The translations under genes and the position numbers were made by a program. A stretch of 17,480 nt of DNA from Flavobacteriales bacterium (GTDB lineage Bacteria; Bacteroidota; Bacteroidia; Flavobacteriales; PHOS-HE28): positions 1 to 17,480 of the forward strand of contig SSGN01000209.1 of NCBI GenBank assembly GCA_008016945.1. The letters are read 5' to 3'. Below are positions 14,743 through 17,480 of this stretch, one piece after another. Within the stretch, counting starts at the first letter, position 1, and each line of letters starts with the position of its first letter. A model generated the notes under the pieces. The model was not told the origin of the DNA, made no database searches, and saw only the letters and a list, made by a program, of their open reading frames with translations.

Positions 14743-15958
14743 TGGCGACCTTCTCCATCAATTTGCGGGCAATCACATCCTTGGGCGCATCGGCCAGGCT
14801 TTCAACGCCATCCTTGGTGACGATATGCACGGCATTGTTCGCGCCACCCATGACATCGCCCGAAACGTCATTGGCCACAATCCAGTCGCAACCCTTTTTG
14901 GCGAGTTTGGCTTGGGCGTGCTCGATGACCTTCTCGGTCTCGGCCGCAAAGCCGATCAACAGGGCAGGGCGCTGTGCATGCTTGCCAAGCGTCGCAAGAA
15001 TATCCGGATTCTCGGCGAGTTCGAGCGGGGGGACGGCCTTGCCATCCTTCTTGATTTTCTGTCCGGCCTCGTCGGCGGCGCGCCAATCGGCAACGGCTGC
15101 CACCATGATCGCGACATCGGCGGGCAGGGCATTTTCGACCTCAGCGAGCATTTCGCGCGCGCTTTCCACATCGATGCGAATGACGCCCGGAGGTGTCGTC
15201 AGATGGACAGGGCCTGCGATCAGCGTGACGTCCGCACCCATTTCTGCCGCGGCCTGTGCAATTGCAAAACCCTGCCGACCCGAGGAACGGTTGGCGATAT
15301 AGCGCACCGGATCTATCGGCTCATGCGTGGGGCCAGCGGTCACCAGAACATGCTTACCGAAAAGCGGGCGGTGCGCAGGCTCGGCAAAATCGGGCTGGGC
15401 GGCCATCACGGGCGTCGCGGTCGCCAAATGATGACTGATTTCGGCAAAGATACGCTCGATTTCGGGCAAGCGGCCCGGGCCGAATTCGCCGCAGGCCATT
15501 TCGCCCGCATCCGGATCCATCACATGCACGCCATCAGCGCGCAGGCCCGCAACGTTGCGCCGCGTCGCCGGATGTTGCCACATACGGACGTTCATTGCCG
15601 GAACAGCTAGCACCGGCTTGTCAGTCGCCAGCAGCAGGGTGGTAGCCAGATCGTCGGCAATGCCGGCATGTATCTTGGCGAGCAGGTCTGCGGTTGCGGG
15701 GCAGACAACAACAAGATCAGCCTGACGCGACAACTGGATATGCCCCATCTCGGCCTCATCCTTGAGGTCGAACCGGTCGGTATAAACCTTGTCCTCGGAT
15801 AACGCCCCTAATGTCAGCGGTGTAACGAACTGCGAACCGCCCTTGGTCAGCACGCAGCGCACGGCATGCCCGGCCTTGCGGATCGTGCGCACTAGCTCGC
15901 ACGCCTTATAGGCCGCGATGCCGCCGCCGACGATCAACAGGATGCGTTTTGCTGTCAA
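14723..15958 (-). CDS. coaBC: Bifunctional CoaBC (phosphopantothenate-cysteine ligase / PPC decarboxylase)
   Basis: A 411-residue bifunctional coenzyme A enzyme. The N-terminal flavoprotein decarboxylase (CoaC) has [18 protein letters not shown] (His73), PAMNVRMW (Asn123) and [15 protein letters not shown] (Cys156), matching E. coli His75, Asn125 and Cys158. The C-terminal synthetase (CoaB) begins at [18 protein letters not shown], with [12 protein letters not shown] and [21 protein letters not shown]. The start must be a TTG at 15958: the codon two before it is the in-frame TGA that ends ccdB, and the next Met is residue 71, inside the conserved domain. The only ribosome-binding candidate is a weak AGG 10 nt upstream, inside ccdB. 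Translation may depend on ribosomes finishing ccdB. Confidence 0.94.
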   Translation of the reverse strand: MTAKRILLIVGGGIAAYKACELVRTIRKAGHAVRCVLTKGGSQFVTPLTLGALSEDKVYTDRFDLKDEAEMGHIQLSRQADLVVVCPATADLLAKIHAGIADDLATTLLLATDKPVLAVPAMNVRMWQHPATRRNVAGLRADGVHVMDPDAGEMACGEFGPGRLPEIERIFAEISHHLATATPVMAAQPDFAEPAHRPLFGKHVLVTAGPTHEPIDPVRYIANRSSGRQGFAIAQAAAEMGADVTLIAGPVHLTTPPGVIRIDVESAREMLAEVENALPADVAIMVAAVADWRAADEAGQKIKKDGKAVPPLELAENPDILATLGKHAQRPALLIGFAAETEKVIEHAQAKLAKKGCDWIVANDVSGDVMGGANNAVHIVTKDGVESLADAPKDVIARKLMEKVANAVGQG

Positions 15959-15977
15959 AGATCAAACACCTGTCAAA
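15952..15977. repeat. 8-bp direct repeat at the ccdB-coaBC junction
   Basis: CTGTCAAA occurs at 15952-15959 and again at 15970-15977. The first copy spans the coaBC TTG start codon and the second lies in the last codons of ccdB. This could be a scar of the event that joined ccdB to coaBC, or chance. No third copy was seen upstream of ccdA. Confidence 0.5.
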
Positions 15978-16258
15978 AGCACGTCGAGTGCATTCATTAT
16001 CGAACCTTGCTCATCGGCAAGAAACGCGACCGGATTGGTGAGTCGCTCTTTTGGTATGGCGAAAATCTGTTGCGTCATCATCACAAAATTCTCGCCATTG
16101 ATATCGAAAACCGGATTCAGTCGAGGCGTTACGGGCATGCCCGACACCGGGAAAAGCGGTACTACAACTCGTGTAGTTAACACTGCCAAAACATCGGCCT
16201 GACAATCAAGCAAATAGCCTTTGCCGCGCGCACCTGGGTAAACGTCAAAGCGGGCCAT
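15962..16258 (-). CDS. ccdB: CcdB-family toxin (DNA gyrase poison)
   Basis: A 98-residue toxin of the CcdB fold, which traps DNA gyrase on cleaved DNA. Likeness to CcdB: FDVYPGARGKGYLLDCQADVL, TTRVVVPLFPV, LNPVFDINGENFVMMTQQ, IPKERL, and a C-terminal NALDVLLTGV. F-plasmid CcdB ends Trp-Gly-Ile, residues tied to gyrase poisoning. Here the end is Thr-Gly-Val, closer to the Thr-Gly-Ile ending I recall for the Vibrio chromosomal CcdB, so it may still be active. Its ATG overlaps the ccdA stop (TGATG). Its stop lies one codon before the coaBC start, in the same frame. Confidence 0.9.
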   Translation of the reverse strand: MARFDVYPGARGKGYLLDCQADVLAVLTTRVVVPLFPVSGMPVTPRLNPVFDINGENFVMMTQQIFAIPKERLTNPVAFLADEQGSIMNALDVLLTGV

Positions 16259-16506
16259 CAGAGTTGGCGATACTCGTCATAAGGCATGCCATTTTCTTCT
16301 ACCCATTTGTTCCAAGCGTGCAGAGATTCCCGATTCTCTTCCAGCCACTTGGCTTCGCGGGCTTTTTTCACCTGATCCGAAAGACCGCCTTCACAAGCTT
16401 GTGAAAGATTGATGCCGAGCGCTTTGGCTTCCTCAACCAGATCTGTCGGCAAACTGACATTGGTCGGTTTTTTTTTGGGAGCCGAGAATCGCGATAGCTT
16501 ATTCAT
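16258..16506 (-). CDS. ccdA: CcdA-family antitoxin
   Basis: An 82-residue antitoxin. The N-terminal half (KKPTNVSLPTDLVEEAKALGINLSQACEGGL) is a ribbon-helix-helix DNA-binding domain. The acidic C-terminal tail (WLEENRESLHAWNKWVEENGMPYDEYR) is the part that wraps and neutralises CcdB. The start at 16506 (MNKLSRF) is preferred. A GTG at 16560 would add 18 His/Cys-rich residues unlike the family, although it overlaps the stop of the upstream membrane-protein gene (TAGTG) and could permit coupling. No Shine-Dalgarno precedes 16506, but a promoter-like sequence places the transcript start at or next to this ATG. Codons 11-13 are AAA AAA AAA, a nine-A run. Confidence 0.9.
   Translation of the reverse strand: MNKLSRFSAPKKKPTNVSLPTDLVEEAKALGINLSQACEGGLSDQVKKAREAKWLEENRESLHAWNKWVEENGMPYDEYRQL
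16468..16476 (-). repeat. A9 homopolymer inside ccdA
   Basis: Nine consecutive A on the coding strand encode Lys11-Lys13. It is the longest homopolymer I noticed in the window and could cause transcriptional slippage or replication slippage near the antitoxin's N terminus. Confidence 0.85.
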
Positions 16507-16525
16507 GCGCAAAGCGTATGCGCAT
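16505..16525. promoter_or_regulatory. Candidate CcdA/CcdAB operator (palindrome)
   Basis: ATGCGC at 16505-16510 and GCGCAT at 16520-16525 are inverted arms 9 nt apart; the 8-bp palindrome ATGCGCAT lies at 16518-16525. The element overlaps the putative -10 hexamer and the ccdA start codon, where an autorepressing antitoxin-toxin complex is expected to bind (inference from the family). Confidence 0.45.
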
Positions 16526-16541
16526 TGTTGGTGGTGGTCAA
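16513..16541 (-). promoter_or_regulatory. Candidate ccdAB promoter giving a leaderless transcript
   Basis: Minus strand: TTGACC (16541-16536, 5/6 to TTGACA), an exact 17-nt spacer, then TACGCT (16518-16513; 3/6 to TATAAT but with the important T, A and final T). Six nt separate this from the ATG at 16506, so transcription would begin at or within a base or so of the start codon, consistent with the missing Shine-Dalgarno. Confidence 0.45.
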
Positions 16542-16559
16542 TGTGGCAAGAGCTGAACA

Positions 16560-17060
16560 CTAACTCTCAGGAACAAGATTTTGGGCTTGTTGCGGAGGCC
16601 CGAAGTAGTGACTCAATTTTCGATAAAATAGTGCGGCAAATATCCCGCAAACACTGCCAAAAAGCATTAGACTCTCGTCGCGGGACGGATCGTCTACGGC
16701 AAACGCGTAGAACAATCCGATGCCAGCCACTCCGCCAATCAGTGCATATGCCACCCAGTTACCAAAGATCGGAAATCGGATTGTCAGTTTTTGTACAACC
16801 CAGCCAACCAGCGAAATCGGTAACCAAGCGAAAACAATCGCTGTTCCGATTGAGAATATAAACGAAAACACAAGTACATATGCAGCCTGACCGAGCAATC
16901 CGCCGATGGAGTCACGACTGCCGTCACCCAGATCACCGGCAATCATGATGGCTACTGCCAAGAGGCTGCCAAACATGCCTGAAGCTATCGCCGTGAGGAA
17001 CCCTCTCCCCAATGCGCCCAGGATTGTAACCTTGGGCGGTTTTTCTGCTATTTCATCCAT
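16560..17060 (-). CDS. Hypothetical integral membrane protein
   Basis: A 166-residue protein that I do not recognise. The start at 17060 (MDEIAEKPPKV) lies within the last codons of ubiB (13-nt overlap), which suggests coupling; a longer frame reaches 17144 but would overlap ubiB by nearly 100 nt. After a short polar N terminus there are about four to five hydrophobic segments: LTAIASGMFGSLLAVAIMIA, YVLVFSFIFSIGTAIVFAWL with PISLVGWVV, WVAYALIGGVAGIGLFYAFA, and LMLFGSVCGIFAALFY. The tail is polar (PPQQAQNLVPES). Two 60-base lines of the gene are each 45% GC, against 63% for a sampled line of coaBC, so it may be acquired. It directly precedes ccdA, overlapping the antitoxin's alternative GTG start by one base. 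No function is assigned. Confidence 0.75.
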   Translation of the reverse strand: MDEIAEKPPKVTILGALGRGFLTAIASGMFGSLLAVAIMIAGDLGDGSRDSIGGLLGQAAYVLVFSFIFSIGTAIVFAWLPISLVGWVVQKLTIRFPIFGNWVAYALIGGVAGIGLFYAFAVDDPSRDESLMLFGSVCGIFAALFYRKLSHYFGPPQQAQNLVPES

Positions 17061-17480
17061 GCCATTGCCATCGCTCCCAGCCCGAATGCTGCTGCGGCAA
17101 TGACTATATAACGCCAATGTAAACCTGATCGACGCTTTTCCCATACCAGTGCAATTTCAGGCAATGGCGGTGGAGGCGGGGCGCCGCCCTTTTTGGGCAA
17201 TTGATCATCGAGCCGCTTGATAAGGTCGGGGATCAGCGCGAGCGTTTTCATGCGGTCGCGCAGACCATCGGCCAGTGCAGCTTCAGGGCCGAGTTCGCCC
17301 CGAATCCATTCGCCCACATAAGGGGCGGCGACATCCCACATGTTGATGGCAGGGTTCAGGCTGGTGGCTACGCCTTCCACCATCACCATCGTTTTTTGCA
17401 GCAACAGCAAATGCGGCTGGGTCTGCATGTCGAAATCGCGGGTGATCGCAAACAGGCTGTCGAGCATCTGCCCGATGGAC
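17048..17480 (-). CDS. ubiB: UbiB-family protein, C-terminal part (gene enters from right edge)
   Basis: The frame is open through the right edge of the window; about 143 C-terminal residues are seen. It is recognised as the end of the UbiB kinase-like ATPase needed for ubiquinone biosynthesis, from the helical region (DFDMQTQPHLLLLQKTMVMVEG, LNPAINMWDVAAPYV) and the C-terminal basic-hydrophobic tail ending in a transmembrane helix (YIVIAAAAFGLGAMAMAW). A proline run (PPPPPLP) precedes the tail. The kinase core lies outside the window. In related genomes ubiB is commonly next to coaBC (recalled, not searched); here about 1.1 kb lies between them. Confidence 0.88.
   Translation of the reverse strand, partial: SIGQMLDSLFAITRDFDMQTQPHLLLLQKTMVMVEGVATSLNPAINMWDVAAPYVGEWIRGELGPEAALADGLRDRMKTLALIPDLIKRLDDQLPKKGGAPPPPPLPEIALVWEKRRSGLHWRYIVIAAAAFGLGAMAMAWMK

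Noticed and set aside
14699..15610. 303-codon plus-strand frame opposite coaBC
   Set aside because: CoaBC is full length with all catalytic residues; the opposite frame has no domain.
16507..16560. N-terminal extension of ccdA from GTG 16560
   Set aside because: The extra 18 residues are His/Cys-rich and unlike CcdA; they are encoded by the putative promoter and operator. Kept only as an alternative.

Overview
The window looks like chromosome of an alphaproteobacterium, most likely a sphingomonad (order Sphingomonadales; inference). Reasons: moderately high GC codon usage, a large TonB-dependent receptor with a DEIIVTATRR-type TonB box beside a LacI regulator, the ubiB-coaBC-dut-moeB gene order, and an intergenic GAGCCTGTCGAAG inverted repeat of a kind I recall from sphingomonad genomes. 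All gene calls rest on motif recognition by eye; no database search was run.

Layout. (1) 1-2202, plus strand: the 3' part of an acyl-CoA synthetase gene and an acyl-CoA dehydrogenase gene 1 nt apart, a fatty or cyclic acid catabolic pair. (2) 2212-6002, minus strand: wecB-wecC-ugd, making UDP-ManNAc, UDP-ManNAcA and UDP-GlcA for an acidic surface polysaccharide. Diverging from it at 6158-6877 is a short outer-membrane polysaccharide-export lipoprotein gene, closed by a strong bidirectional terminator. No glycosyltransferase, flippase, polymerase or Wzc kinase is present, so this is part of a scattered pathway or its edge. (3) 6991-11991: a TonB-dependent receptor (minus) divergent from a membrane-anchored metallo-beta-lactamase-fold hydrolase and a LacI-family regulator (plus). 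The 258-nt divergent region holds two palindromes and a LacI-type AANCGNTT site, suggesting one locally regulated uptake/processing module of unknown substrate. (4) 11994-13470: dapB (minus) and a class III sirtuin cobB (plus), divergent across only 28 nt. (5) 13538-17480, minus strand: a tightly packed run, in transcription order ubiB (cut by the window edge), a small unknown membrane protein, ccdA, ccdB, coaBC, dut, moeB. Each junction overlaps or nearly touches.

The most unusual part is 15952-17060. A ccdAB toxin-antitoxin pair and a lower-GC membrane-protein gene sit between the housekeeping genes ubiB and coaBC. The essential gene coaBC appears to start on a TTG codon one codon after, and in the same frame as, the ccdB stop. 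The antitoxin gene seems to have a promoter that would give a nearly leaderless mRNA, an overlapping palindrome, and a run of nine A in its early codons.

There is no gene-free stretch over 300 nt; the longest is 9604-9861. I saw no rRNA, tRNA, CRISPR array, transposase or integrase.
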